From SIG603 sp964370775 (GTDB lineage Bacteria > Bacillota > Clostridia > Oscillospirales > Acutalibacteraceae): 53,475 nucleotides of DNA. Both the position numbers and the translations under genes were made by a program. This document shows, piece by piece, positions 14,768 through 24,242 of the stretch; positions within the stretch are counted from its first letter, which is position 1, and each line of letters opens with the position of its first letter. The stretch covers positions 1 to 53,475 of the forward strand of contig CAYJKT010000021.1 in the NCBI GenBank assembly GCA_964370775.1. The letters are read 5' to 3'. Under the pieces are notes generated by a model. The model had not been told where the DNA came from. It was given only the letters and a program-made list of their open reading frames with translations, and made no database searches.

Positions 14768-16117
14768 ATGAAAAATATTAATAGATTAACCGAAGTAACA
14801 CCGTCACAAAGGCAATTATCCTTGCAAGAACTAGAATTCTATGCTTTTTTTCACTTCACAATTAATACTTTCACTGGTAAAGAATGGGGCGACGGCACGG
14901 AAAGTCCTAGCATTTTTGACCCAAAAAAGCTTGATGTAACCCAATGGGTAAATGCGATTAAATCAGCTGGCATGAAAGCCGCAATACTTACATGTAAGCA
15001 CCACGACGGATTTTGTCTTTGGCAAAGCAAATACACTGAACACAGCGTGAAAAATAGCCCCTACAAAAACGGACAAGGTGACATTGTGCGAGAGCTTTCA
15101 GAAGCATGTAAAAAAGCTGGCATTAAATTTGGCGTGTACCTATCACCTTGGGACAGAAATAACTCAACTTATGGCAAAGGTAAAGAGTATGACGATTACT
15201 TTTTGAACCAATTAACAGAACTTCTAACTCAGTATGGCGATATTTGCAGTGTTTGGTTTGACGGCGCTTGTGGCGAAGGTGCAAACGGCAAAGTGCAGAA
15301 GTACGATTGGGAGAGATACTATACCCTTATTAGAGAGTTGCAACCAAATGCTTGTATTCATATTTGTGGACCTGACATTCGCTGGTGTGGTAACGAGGCT
15401 GGTCACACAAGAAAATCCGAGTGGAGTGTAGTTAGCAAGAGAGTAGCTAACTTAGAGCGTATTGCAAGCAGTAGCCAACAAAGCGACGACACAGAGTTCC
15501 GTTTAAGAGATCTTTCGTCTCAAGATGAAGACTTGGGAAGCCGTGAAGCCCTTGAACTTGAAAAAGATCTTATGTGGTACCCTGCCGAGGTTGATGTATC
15601 AATAAGACCAGGTTGGTTTTACCACGAAGCAGAGGATAGCATGGTGAAATCCGCTGATGAGCTTTTTGAACTCTACTTAAAAACAGTAGGTGGAAACTGC
15701 ACATTGCTATTAAATATTCCACCAAATAAAGAAGGTTTAATACATGACATTGATGTTAAAAATCTTGCTGAAATGGGCAATAAAATTAGAAACGCTTTTA
15801 AAAATAATATAATTGACCAAAATAAGTATGATTATGAATTTATAAAAGAAAAAGAAGAAATTGTTATTGATATAGAAAAACCTAATAATTCAGAATTTAT
15901 TGTTTTGCAAGAAGACATAACAAAAAGTCAACGAATTGAAGCGTTTAAAATCACTATCAATGATGGCGAATATGAGCACATAGATACAGTTGTGGGTTAT
16001 AAAAAAATAATACGTTTGCCTAAAAAAATGTGTGTTAATAAATTAAAGATTAAATTGATATCTTGCAGAGATTTACAACAATTATCATTTATTGGCGTGT
16101 TTGATATTATTAGCTGA
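14768..16117 (+). CDS. Alpha-L-fucosidase, glycoside hydrolase family 29
   Basis: A 449-residue enzyme that would release L-fucose from glycans by a retaining mechanism. Family traits are FFHFTINTFTGKEWGDG near residue 30, AGMKAAILTCKHHDGFCLW, GVYLSPWDRN, and the nucleophile motif SVWFDG with Asp165. The last 110 residues form a lysine-rich beta domain. There is no signal peptide or membrane anchor, so it should act in the cytoplasm on imported fucosylated oligosaccharides. No sugar transporter is adjacent. An AGAGGAG ribosome site precedes the ATG. The acid/base residue is not conserved enough in this family to assign from sequence alone. Confidence 0.88.
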   Translation: MKNINRLTEVTPSQRQLSLQELEFYAFFHFTINTFTGKEWGDGTESPSIFDPKKLDVTQWVNAIKSAGMKAAILTCKHHDGFCLWQSKYTEHSVKNSPYKNGQGDIVRELSEACKKAGIKFGVYLSPWDRNNSTYGKGKEYDDYFLNQLTELLTQYGDICSVWFDGACGEGANGKVQKYDWERYYTLIRELQPNACIHICGPDIRWCGNEAGHTRKSEWSVVSKRVANLERIASSSQQSDDTEFRLRDLSSQDEDLGSREALELEKDLMWYPAEVDVSIRPGWFYHEAEDSMVKSADELFELYLKTVGGNCTLLLNIPPNKEGLIHDIDVKNLAEMGNKIRNAFKNNIIDQNKYDYEFIKEKEEIVIDIEKPNNSEFIVLQEDITKSQRIEAFKITINDGEYEHIDTVVGYKKIIRLPKKMCVNKLKIKLISCRDLQQLSFIGVFDIIS

Positions 16118-16200
16118 ATATGGACAATATATATATATATTAACACACTAAAATTATTTATATATATTACACAATTAACGTGAATATTAATCACTTATCA

Positions 16201-16229
16201 TTGACTTTTTATATAATATTATATATTAT
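16201..16229 (+). promoter_or_regulatory. Promoter of the first EAL-domain gene
   Basis: TTGACT, 17-nt spacer, TATTAT (16224-16229) in a very AT-rich stretch. Confidence 0.6.
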
Positions 16230-16292
16230 ATAAGAAATATGTTTAAACGTTGAATTAAAGTAATATATATAATTACTAGAAGGAGAAAATGT

Positions 16293-18515
16293 ATGGTAAT
16301 CCACAAAACTATCTCAAATAGACTTGTTACATTAATAGTGTTTTTGTCGATAGTTTTTATTGGGTTAATAATTAACTGGGCTAAGGCAAATATGGACAAC
16401 GCCGTTATAGATACTACTTTAAGCGAAATGGATAAAGTTGGAAATCAAGTTAAAGTTTTGCTAGAAGAAACTATAAAAGAAAACATTGACGACCTTTCAC
16501 TTTTGACAGATTATATTTCTCGTTATGAAATAGAAGAAGAATATGTTATTGATTTTTTAAAAACGCAGTCTCAAGTGGAAGAGTTCACAAGCTTATACTA
16601 TGTCAACACAACTGGACATGGTGTTACTGTAGACGGCTCTACTTTTGATTTTTCCACAAACACTGCATATTTGAATGCATTAGAGAGCGATTATTCTTTA
16701 AGTAATCCCTATATCTCCTTAACAGATGACACTATGGTGTTTGATATAGCCGTGCCAGTTGTGATAGAATCTAAAACTGTCGGTGTTTTGATAAGCCAAA
16801 TTTCAATAGAAAATTTTTATCAGTTTATTGAATTAAATACTGATGGCACTGGCGATGTATTTATTGTTGATTACGACTTAAACCTGCTATTGTCTACAAG
16901 CTCTAATCACACTGGTTCTACTTTAATGCCAGAGGGTGATATTTCCGAAATTGGTTTAGCGAATGTAGGAGAAACAAAAGAAAACTTCATATCTGGTAAA
17001 AGTGGTGGATTTTACTATGAATACTATGGCGTTTCAAAAGCAATTGTATATCATCCAATAGATTTCACAGATTGGGTTCTTGCCATGAATGTTGAAATCA
17101 ACACCTTTAGCGCAGTGCTTACCGATGCTGTAGAGCAGTTTAAAAATGTTTGTGGTATAGTTTATTGGACAATCATAGCTTTAGTTTTTTATGTTTCTTT
17201 TGCTCAATATCATTACAACAAAGTATTAATCAAAACAGCATATTACGACTCGTTAACAGGGCTTCCTAATTTAGAAAAATTCAAGATATTAGTTGCTGAA
17301 AAAATCAAGAAAAATCCAGATATTAAATTTACTATGCAAAAAATGGATATCGAGAAATTCAGTGTGGTTAATGAAGTTTTTGGCATGGATACTGGCGACA
17401 GAGTTTTAACAAATATTGCAGAGATTATGAATTCGATTTCGAGCGACATAGAGGAAACTTTTGTTTGTGCTAAAGTGGGTGTCGATGAGTTCATTATGTT
17501 CGCTGGCAATGGCTACTTAGACAGAGACGAAACCACAAGAACCGATGACGAAAGCAGACTAAAAGAACTTATGCCAGAACTCGGTGATTATGAATTATCT
17601 TTTAGATACGGTCGCTATTTCATTGAACAAGGCGATACTGATGTAATGGGAATGATAACAAAAACCACCATGGCTCATAGAATGGCTAAAGCAAATATTC
17701 ACCAAAAAACATGGAATTACGACGATGAATACAGGCAAACCTTGCGTGAAAACACAGAGCTTAATAACAAAAGACGTTCGGCAATGGACAAAAAAGAGTT
17801 TAAGGTTTTTTTACAACCAAAATTCAGTACCAATGACCACAAATTAGTCGGCGCAGAAGCTTTAGTTCGTTGGATTGAAGCTGACGGAACTATGAACTAC
17901 CCTAATGATTTTATTCCATTATTTGAGAAAAATGGCTTTATTGTAGAGTTAGATAGTTATATTTTAGAAAATATTTGCATGACGATTAAAGCTTGGATAG
18001 ACAAAGGTTATGATGTCAAAGCTATATCAGTTAATTGCTCTCGTATGAACTTAGAAACTCCATATTTTGTGGAGGATATTATTTCTGTTGTAGATAAATA
18101 CAAAGTCCCACATGAATATATAGAATTTGAATTAACTGAGTCTACTACTATTGCGAACGAGCATATTATCGGAAAATTATTTGCTGATTTGCGTAAGCAT
18201 AATTTCAAAATATCTATTGACGACTTTGGTGCAGGGCATTCGTCTTTAGGCATGTTAAAGAATTTACAAGTTGATGTGCTTAAAATGGATAGAAGCTTTT
18301 TTAACAGTCCAAAACATACCGAACGAGACAATATGTTGATTGACAGCATTGTTAAAATGGCGCATAATTTGGATATGTATGTTGTAGCAGAAGGAATTGA
18401 ACACACTGAACAAGTCGAGTTTTTGAAAAAAATAAAATGTGATGCTATTCAAGGTTATGTTTATGCAAAACCTATGCCTATAGATGAATTTGAAAATAAA
18501 TATATAAAAAACTGA
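16293..18515 (+). CDS. Membrane sensor with degenerate GGDEF and intact EAL domain (c-di-GMP phosphodiesterase), paralog 1
   Basis: A 740-residue protein. One membrane helix (about 12-29), an extracytoplasmic sensor region of about 250 residues (Cache-like), a second helix (about 288-306), a GGDEF domain, then an EAL domain. The GGDEF signature reads VGVDEF (near residue 396), with the second glycine lost and no RxxD inhibitory site, so cyclase activity is unlikely. The EAL domain keeps its catalytic set: EALVRW (near 521), SVN, ELTE, DDFGAG, LKMDRSF, AEGIE and QGY. It should degrade c-di-GMP in response to an external signal. The ATG follows AGAAGGAG. It is followed by its own terminator. 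Confidence 0.9.
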   Translation: MVIHKTISNRLVTLIVFLSIVFIGLIINWAKANMDNAVIDTTLSEMDKVGNQVKVLLEETIKENIDDLSLLTDYISRYEIEEEYVIDFLKTQSQVEEFTSLYYVNTTGHGVTVDGSTFDFSTNTAYLNALESDYSLSNPYISLTDDTMVFDIAVPVVIESKTVGVLISQISIENFYQFIELNTDGTGDVFIVDYDLNLLLSTSSNHTGSTLMPEGDISEIGLANVGETKENFISGKSGGFYYEYYGVSKAIVYHPIDFTDWVLAMNVEINTFSAVLTDAVEQFKNVCGIVYWTIIALVFYVSFAQYHYNKVLIKTAYYDSLTGLPNLEKFKILVAEKIKKNPDIKFTMQKMDIEKFSVVNEVFGMDTGDRVLTNIAEIMNSISSDIEETFVCAKVGVDEFIMFAGNGYLDRDETTRTDDESRLKELMPELGDYELSFRYGRYFIEQGDTDVMGMITKTTMAHRMAKANIHQKTWNYDDEYRQTLRENTELNNKRRSAMDKKEFKVFLQPKFSTNDHKLVGAEALVRWIEADGTMNYPNDFIPLFEKNGFIVELDSYILENICMTIKAWIDKGYDVKAISVNCSRMNLETPYFVEDIISVVDKYKVPHEYIEFELTESTTIANEHIIGKLFADLRKHNFKISIDDFGAGHSSLGMLKNLQVDVLKMDRSFFNSPKHTERDNMLIDSIVKMAHNLDMYVVAEGIEHTEQVEFLKKIKCDAIQGYVYAKPMPIDEFENKYIKN

Positions 18516-18527
18516 ATAATAGCTATT

Positions 18528-18576
18528 AAAAATAGATAAACTGTTTCCCAACTTAGAACAGGTTATCTATTTTTGT
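18528..18576 (+). terminator. Terminator after the first EAL-domain gene
   Basis: A long stem (AAAATAGATAA.CTGTT against AACAG.TTATCTATTTT, one bulge on each side), an 11-nt loop and a closing TTTTTGTT run. Confidence 0.85.
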
Positions 18577-18590
18577 TAACAAAAAGTAAA

Positions 18591-18619
18591 TTGATTTTTA
18601 TATAATTTATTGTTATAAT
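18591..18619 (+). promoter_or_regulatory. Promoter of the second EAL-domain gene
   Basis: TTGATT, 17-nt spacer, exact TATAAT (18614-18619). Confidence 0.7.
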
Positions 18620-18670
18620 TATGTTAATGTCGCTTTCCTATAATTATAGCACTTCAGTTGGGGGTATTTA

Positions 18671-20887
18671 ATGAAAAGCTTATCTTCTAAAGCTAATACA
18701 AAACTAATTATAGCAATGATAGCAACTTTTTTCATTGCACTTTTAATAGCGTCTGTACAATTTAGTTCTTTTGTAGATAAAGAATTGGATTATGCTATTA
18801 ACAATGAGCTTGATGGTATGATTAATCAACAAAAACTAGTAATTAATGGGCAAAATCAAAGCAATCTTTACTTACTTTGTTCACTAGCAGATACAATCTC
18901 TTATTCTGGTTTCAATGACGAAGAAACAAGTGAATATCTTCGATTGCAAAAAGAGGCTTTACATTTTAGTGAACTATACTATGTTAATATAGATACTCAT
19001 ACTTCTATCATAAATAATGAGCTTATTGATTTTCATGGCAACGCAGTTATGCAAGCAGTTATCGACACCAACGCACCTGCATCTGCACTTTCTCCTGATT
19101 CCACAATAACAAATGGTATCATGCAACTTGGCGTTCCTGTTATAAAAAATAACGAGTTACAAGGCGTTATAATGGCAGATAATTACATAGAAACAGTATT
19201 TTCCGAACTCAGTCAAACTCTTGAAGGCGTGGGATATATAGTCGTAACTGACAAAGAAGGAAATACACTTGTTAGTACTTCTGATGATTATTTTACAGTA
19301 GATGAGCTTATAAACCCTACCACAAGTATAACAGATGAACAAACAGAAATAGAGATATATGAAGATTTTACAAATGGTAATTCAGGAATGGTTCATTTTA
19401 CTATTAACGATGAACCAATGGTAGCAAAATATTCGCCTTTAGGTTTTGCAGATATGTTGCTTGTTCTGATTGTAAATGAAAATAAAGTCCAAACAGGTAT
19501 TCATCTAATCGCAGATTCAGTAGCTTATATAAGCATTATATTGATTGTATTGTTTATAGTATTTGCGTTTTATATTGGATATTCAAAACAACGCAGTATA
19601 TATAAAGTCGAACAAGTAGCGTATTACGACGATTTAACTGGTTTACCAAATCTAACCAAGCTAAAAAATGATATGGCTAAAATTTTAGCCGAAAACAAAG
19701 ATAAAAAATATGCAATAATTAAAGTTGACGTTGTTAATTTCAAATCGATAAACGAGTTATATGGTTTTGAGGTAGGAAATGAAGTGTTGTGTGGCTTTAA
19801 AAAAGTTGGTGACGCAGTTAACGAAGAAAGTTTAATAATTGCAAGAATTGGAACTGATGAGTTTATTTTCTTTGCTTCTTATGACTTCCTAAAAAATCTT
19901 GATAAACAAACTCATGTGTATGAAAGTTCTTTAAAAATGTTAATACCACAACTTGAAAATCACTATTTGACTTTCAGTTATGGTAGATATTATATAGAAC
20001 AAGGAGACACTGATGTTAATACAATTATTAACCGTGTTAGCCTAGCGCACACTGTCTCTAAAGAGAAAAAGGACTGTATAATTTGGGACTATGATGACAG
20101 TTATAAAGAAAAAATGAAAGACCAAGCTAAGATAGTTAATAAAACACAGAACGCACTGAAAAACAACGAGTTTCACCCTTTCTTACAACCAAAAATAGAT
20201 TTGCAAACTGGTAGTCTTGTAGGTGCAGAAGCTCTTGTTAGATGGATAGAGTCAGATGGTAGTATGATTTTCCCAAATGATTTTATTCCACTTTTCGAGA
20301 GAAATGGTTTTATTGTTGAGCTTGATTTGCATGTATTAGATATAGTTTGTGCTACGCTAAAAACATGGCAAGATAACGGCAAAACCTGTGTTCCAATTTC
20401 TGTTAATTTCTCTAGGCTACACCTAGATAATCTAAATATAGTTAACGATATTAGTGACATAGTTGATAAATATGGGCTTGACCATAAGTTGATAGAAATT
20501 GAACTTACAGAAACAACTATTCTTGAAAATGTTGTTGTCCTAACAAATATAATTAATGAACTACATAAGAGGAATTTCACAATATCTGTTGATGATTTTG
20601 GTGCAGGTTATTCGTCTTTAGGCTTAATTAAAGATTTCCACATGGATACAATTAAGCTTGACAGAAGCTTTATCAATACGTCTTCTAACGTATCAAGAAG
20701 TGAACTTGTTATTGACGGAGTTGTAAGACTAGTACATAGTATTGGCTCTAAAATCGTGGCTGAGGGTGTAGAAGAAAAAAGTCAAGCAGAGTTTTTGCGA
20801 GACATTCAGTGTGAAGCGGCTCAAGGGTACTACTTTGCAAAGCCTATGTCAGTAGCAGATTTTGAAGATAAATATAATTTTTCTTAA
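18671..20887 (+). CDS. Membrane sensor with degenerate GGDEF and intact EAL domain (c-di-GMP phosphodiesterase), paralog 2
   Basis: 738 residues with the same architecture as its neighbours: N-terminal helix (about 13-30), external sensor region, second helix (about 280-300), GGDEF and EAL. The GGDEF motif is IGTDEF (near residue 395), again missing the second glycine. EAL residues are complete (EALVRW near 518, SVN, ELTET, DDFGAGYSS, IKLDRSF, AEGVEE, QGYYFAKP). The external region diverges strongly from paralogs 1 and 3 while the cytoplasmic half stays close, as expected if the copies sense different ligands. GGGGG lies upstream of the ATG. It ends at a bidirectional terminator. Confidence 0.9.
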   Translation: MKSLSSKANTKLIIAMIATFFIALLIASVQFSSFVDKELDYAINNELDGMINQQKLVINGQNQSNLYLLCSLADTISYSGFNDEETSEYLRLQKEALHFSELYYVNIDTHTSIINNELIDFHGNAVMQAVIDTNAPASALSPDSTITNGIMQLGVPVIKNNELQGVIMADNYIETVFSELSQTLEGVGYIVVTDKEGNTLVSTSDDYFTVDELINPTTSITDEQTEIEIYEDFTNGNSGMVHFTINDEPMVAKYSPLGFADMLLVLIVNENKVQTGIHLIADSVAYISIILIVLFIVFAFYIGYSKQRSIYKVEQVAYYDDLTGLPNLTKLKNDMAKILAENKDKKYAIIKVDVVNFKSINELYGFEVGNEVLCGFKKVGDAVNEESLIIARIGTDEFIFFASYDFLKNLDKQTHVYESSLKMLIPQLENHYLTFSYGRYYIEQGDTDVNTIINRVSLAHTVSKEKKDCIIWDYDDSYKEKMKDQAKIVNKTQNALKNNEFHPFLQPKIDLQTGSLVGAEALVRWIESDGSMIFPNDFIPLFERNGFIVELDLHVLDIVCATLKTWQDNGKTCVPISVNFSRLHLDNLNIVNDISDIVDKYGLDHKLIEIELTETTILENVVVLTNIINELHKRNFTISVDDFGAGYSSLGLIKDFHMDTIKLDRSFINTSSNVSRSELVIDGVVRLVHSIGSKIVAEGVEEKSQAEFLRDIQCEAAQGYYFAKPMSVADFEDKYNFS

Positions 20888-20889
20888 AA

Positions 20890-20929
20890 AAACATGGTTG
20901 CAATGATAACTTCATTGCAACCTCTTTCT
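20890..20929. terminator. Bidirectional terminator between convergent genes
   Basis: Perfect 11-bp stem GGTTGCAATGA/TCATTGCAACC with a 5-nt loop. TCTTTCT follows on the plus strand and a T-rich run on the minus strand. Confidence 0.85.
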
Positions 20930-21797
20930 ATGTGTCAAATAAACTAATCTGCTCATTAATCTCCGGAAACTCACTTACATACTTAAAACACTCCTTCTCT
21001 CCGTATAAAATACCATGCTTTTTGCAAAAGCTTCTCACCATTCGACTTAACTTTGCAGAGTTTGGTGGAGATATTCCATAAGAAGAACCATAATTTTGCA
21101 TGTATTGTCTTTTTAAGCCTGGAAAATGTTCGTCTAGCTTTTTGTAATAATATTCTCTGTTGCCATACCTTAATGTCATGCCTATTCCAAATGTGATTAT
21201 ACCTTTCACATTCGCCTCTTTACAATAGTTAAGTATGCCTAAGATATTTTCCTCTGTATCATTTATAAAAGGCAAAATTGGGTCTATCCATACAATGGTA
21301 GGGACACCGACCTTGTTAAATTCTTTTAATACCTCAAAACGTCTCTTTGTGGTAGCTACGTTAGGTTCAACAATTTTACATATTTTTTCATCAAACGTGG
21401 TGAGAGTCATCTGCACAATACTCTTAGTTGTATCATTTATTCTTTTTAATATATCAATATCTCTTAATACTAAATCCGACTTTGTTAAAACAGCAACACC
21501 GAACTCATATTTTTCTATAAGCTCTAGGCATTTTCTAGTTTGCATAAGCTCTTTTTCTAGTGGAATATAAGGGTCTGTCATTGCACCAGTGGTTATCATG
21601 CACTTTTTGCGTTTTGTGGATAACGATTTTTCAAGAAGTTCTGTAGCATTAACTTTTACTTCAATATCCTCAAAATTATAACACTTACCATATACCTCAC
21701 TTCTTGAGTCGCAATAAATACAGCCATGTGTGCAACCACGGTAAATATTCATGTTATTTTTAGCAGATAACAAGCTCTTTGCAGTAATTTCAATCAT
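20928..21797 (-). CDS. Radical SAM protein of the spore photoproduct lyase-like / Rv2578c type
   Basis: A 289-residue enzyme with the radical SAM cluster motif CTHGCIYC (cysteines spaced C-x3-C-x2-C) near residues 22-29, preceded by NNMNIYRGC. The SPL-like barrel continues with MITTGAMTDPYIPLE and VAVLTKSD. It would cleave S-adenosylmethionine to make a radical, substrate unknown. The SPL-type cysteine of true photoproduct lyase cannot be identified with confidence, so DNA repair is only a possibility. The ATG at 21797 is preferred because GGGGTG sits 6 nt upstream. A GTG at 21806 would lie within that site. It is transcribed against the flanking EAL genes. Confidence 0.82.
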   Translation of the reverse strand: MIEITAKSLLSAKNNMNIYRGCTHGCIYCDSRSEVYGKCYNFEDIEVKVNATELLEKSLSTKRKKCMITTGAMTDPYIPLEKELMQTRKCLELIEKYEFGVAVLTKSDLVLRDIDILKRINDTTKSIVQMTLTTFDEKICKIVEPNVATTKRRFEVLKEFNKVGVPTIVWIDPILPFINDTEENILGILNYCKEANVKGIITFGIGMTLRYGNREYYYKKLDEHFPGLKRQYMQNYGSSYGISPPNSAKLSRMVRSFCKKHGILYGEKECFKYVSEFPEINEQISLFDT

Positions 21798-21828
21798 TTT
21801 TCGCACCCCAAAATGTTAGTTTGTTATA

Positions 21829-21857
21829 ATTATAATCTTTTGTCGTTAAATAATCAA
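21829..21857 (-). promoter_or_regulatory. Promoter of the radical SAM gene
   Basis: Minus strand: TTGATT (21857-21852), 17-nt spacer, exact TATAAT (21834-21829). Confidence 0.7.
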
Positions 21858-21896
21858 TATCGATATAATAAATAATAGATAATAATTTACAAACTA

Positions 21897-21925
21897 TTGC
21901 CATTACATGCAGAAAATGGTATAAT
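21897..21925 (+). promoter_or_regulatory. Promoter of the third EAL-domain gene
   Basis: TTGCCA, 17-nt spacer, exact TATAAT (21920-21925). The promoter overlaps an in-frame upstream TTG, which therefore is not the translation start. Confidence 0.7.
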
Positions 21926-21962
21926 AATTATTGATTTATTTCAAACAAGGGAGATTTATTCT

Positions 21963-24155
21963 ATGCGCTCAAAATCTGTTGATAAAAGGATTTTTACATA
22001 TTTACTAACTCTGCTAGCCCTGTTGATGGTTGTATATTTCATTTTTAATTCAACTGTTAACAACGAACTAGACGAGTTAACTGAACAGTCACTTGTTAAT
22101 TTAGCAGAACAACAAAATAGTGCATTTAATGTTGAGATAGAAAAAGAGCGAGATAACCTTGAAAGTATCGCAAAGGCTGTATCTACTTTTGATTATGACG
22201 ATGATATAATTGCTTATATTAACCAAGTAAAGAACGTGTTTGATTTCACAAATTTACTTTTTTCTGATATAGACGGTAAGGGTATAACAACTGATGGAAC
22301 CAGTGTAGATGTATCTAAAATGAGCTATTATGAGCCTACCATTAATGGTGAGATTGTTAATACTCACCCATATTTTTCTAACTACAGCAATTTATATGTT
22401 GTGTCAGTTTCTGTTCCTGTTTATAGAGATGATGAAATAGTTGGAATTGTAGCAGCTGAATATAATGTAGATTACTTGAACGAAATATTAAAAAACACAT
22501 CTAATATAAACGGTTTTTCTTTGGTGGTAGATACTAATGCAAACATTCTTTTTTCTACTGATACCACTGTAAGGGAGCGAATTAGATTAGAAGAAACTAA
22601 GTACGACGGTGATGTAAGTGCCACGAGTGTATTAGATGATTTTGCAAACCAAAAATCTAATGTAATCACTCTAGATATTGATAACGAGCGTAAAATCGCA
22701 GTGTATAGCCCTTTAGATTATAACGATTGGTACATAGTCTATATCGTTAATGAAAGTGCGGTTAATCAAACAAATAATTCTATATCATTAATAATGTATT
22801 TTGTTAGCTTGATAACTGTTTTAGGTTTCTCAGCGCTAGTAATTTATATCATGCACAATAAGAGAAAAAGTTTAGAGGAAATTGAACAAGTAGCATATTT
22901 TGATGATTTAACAGGACTGAGAAATTTAATTAAATTTAAAATAGATGTAGTAAATGAATTGCATAAAAATGAAAATAAAATTTATTGTATGTTAAAAGCT
23001 GATGTAATTAATTTTAAAGCTATTAATGAGTTATACGACTATGAAACAGGTGACTTAGTTATTGAAACTATGGCTAAAGTTTGCAAAGAAATGGAAAAAG
23101 AAGGCGCTATCACTGCAAGAATGGCTTCTGACGAATTTATTCTTTTTATTGAGCAGAATGCATTCACAGATATACAATCAATGCGTAGCATGTATGAAGC
23201 AAAGTTCAAAGAAATGCTAAACTATATTGAAAATCATCAATTTGATTTCAGATTTGGCAGATATGTTTTAGACAAAGACGAGAGAAACATTAATGACATG
23301 ATAAGCAGAACAAATATGGCACATAGTTTTGCTAAAGTCAATGCGAGTAAACTTCTTTGTGATTATGATGAAACATTTAAAAATCAAATTGTAGACGCTA
23401 CTAAATTGACTAACAAAATGGAATACGCATTGCACAATAATGAGTTTAAAGTATTCTTACAACCTAAAAATAATACTGAAACTGGCGAAATAATAGGTGC
23501 AGAAGCTTTGGTTAGATGGATAGAAAAAAGTGGAAAAATTAATTTTCCAAATGATTTTATACCATTATTTGAAAGTAACGGTTTTATATGTAAACTAGAC
23601 AGATATATGTTTGAAAGTGTTTGTGCTTTACTGAAAAAATGGATGCTTGAAGATAGAAACATCATACCAATTTCGGTAAATTTCTCTAGAGCTAATTTGC
23701 GTAACCCTAATTTTGTTAAGGAGATAAAAGAGCTAGTTGATATATATGAAATACCTCCAAGATACCTAGAGATTGAACTAACAGAGACTATCACACTGAA
23801 TAATGAACAAGAAGCACAAGAACTATTTGTAAGCTTAAAAGAGCAAGGCTTTTTAGTTTCTATAGACGATTTTGGTTCTGGGTATTCCTCATTAGGAATG
23901 TTGAAAAACTTGAATGTCGACACATTAAAGCTTGATAGAAGTTTCTTTACTGACACGGATGAACGAGGCTACATAGTTATAAATGATATTATCAACCTAG
24001 CGCATAACCTAGATATGTTTGTTACTGCCGAAGGTATTGAACAAGCAGAGCAGATTGAATTCTTAAAAAGCATTGGTTGTGATGCAGCACAGGGTTATTA
24101 TTTTGCAAAACCTACCACTGTAGAAGAATTTGAGAAAATGCTTTATAACGAATAA
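21963..24155 (+). CDS. Membrane sensor with degenerate GGDEF and intact EAL domain (c-di-GMP phosphodiesterase), paralog 3
   Basis: 730 residues from the ATG at 21963. An upstream in-frame TTG at 21897 is ruled out because it lies in the promoter. Architecture: helix (about 10-27), external sensor region with a Cache-like pattern (VYRDDEIVGIVAAEYNVDYL), helix (about 275-295), GGDEF, EAL. The GGDEF motif is degenerate to MASDEF (near residue 388). The EAL active site is intact (EALVRW near 512, SVN, ELTET, DDFGSGYSS, LKLDRSF, AEGIE, QGYYFAKP). GGGAG lies upstream of the start. The gene is followed by a bidirectional terminator. Confidence 0.9.
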   Translation: MRSKSVDKRIFTYLLTLLALLMVVYFIFNSTVNNELDELTEQSLVNLAEQQNSAFNVEIEKERDNLESIAKAVSTFDYDDDIIAYINQVKNVFDFTNLLFSDIDGKGITTDGTSVDVSKMSYYEPTINGEIVNTHPYFSNYSNLYVVSVSVPVYRDDEIVGIVAAEYNVDYLNEILKNTSNINGFSLVVDTNANILFSTDTTVRERIRLEETKYDGDVSATSVLDDFANQKSNVITLDIDNERKIAVYSPLDYNDWYIVYIVNESAVNQTNNSISLIMYFVSLITVLGFSALVIYIMHNKRKSLEEIEQVAYFDDLTGLRNLIKFKIDVVNELHKNENKIYCMLKADVINFKAINELYDYETGDLVIETMAKVCKEMEKEGAITARMASDEFILFIEQNAFTDIQSMRSMYEAKFKEMLNYIENHQFDFRFGRYVLDKDERNINDMISRTNMAHSFAKVNASKLLCDYDETFKNQIVDATKLTNKMEYALHNNEFKVFLQPKNNTETGEIIGAEALVRWIEKSGKINFPNDFIPLFESNGFICKLDRYMFESVCALLKKWMLEDRNIIPISVNFSRANLRNPNFVKEIKELVDIYEIPPRYLEIELTETITLNNEQEAQELFVSLKEQGFLVSIDDFGSGYSSLGMLKNLNVDTLKLDRSFFTDTDERGYIVINDIINLAHNLDMFVTAEGIEQAEQIEFLKSIGCDAAQGYYFAKPTTVEEFEKMLYNE

Positions 24156-24170
24156 GTTAAGCGAGTACTA

Positions 24171-24206
24171 AAAAAATCTCTCACCAAACAGGTGAGAGAT
24201 TTTTTA
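24171..24206. terminator. Bidirectional terminator between convergent genes
   Basis: Perfect 15-bp stem AAAAAATCTCTCACC/GGTGAGAGATTTTTT with a 5-nt loop. It serves the EAL gene on the plus strand and the GNAT gene on the minus strand. Confidence 0.9.
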
Positions 24207-24242
24207 TTATAACTGAGCAACCGTGCAGTGGTCTCAGATTTA

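Noticed and set aside
16126..16170. Alternating AT tract as a possible origin or Z-DNA-type element
   Set aside because: Short TATATA runs occur in most intergenic gaps of this AT-rich sequence, and no DnaA boxes or repeats accompany it.
21897..21962. An upstream TTG start for the third EAL protein
   Set aside because: It coincides with the -35 box of a good promoter, so it is not in the transcript.
23384..23956. A 190-codon open frame opposite the third EAL gene (with similar frames opposite the first and second)
   Set aside because: The same antisense frame recurs because the EAL coding sequences are paralogous. It carries no motif of its own.
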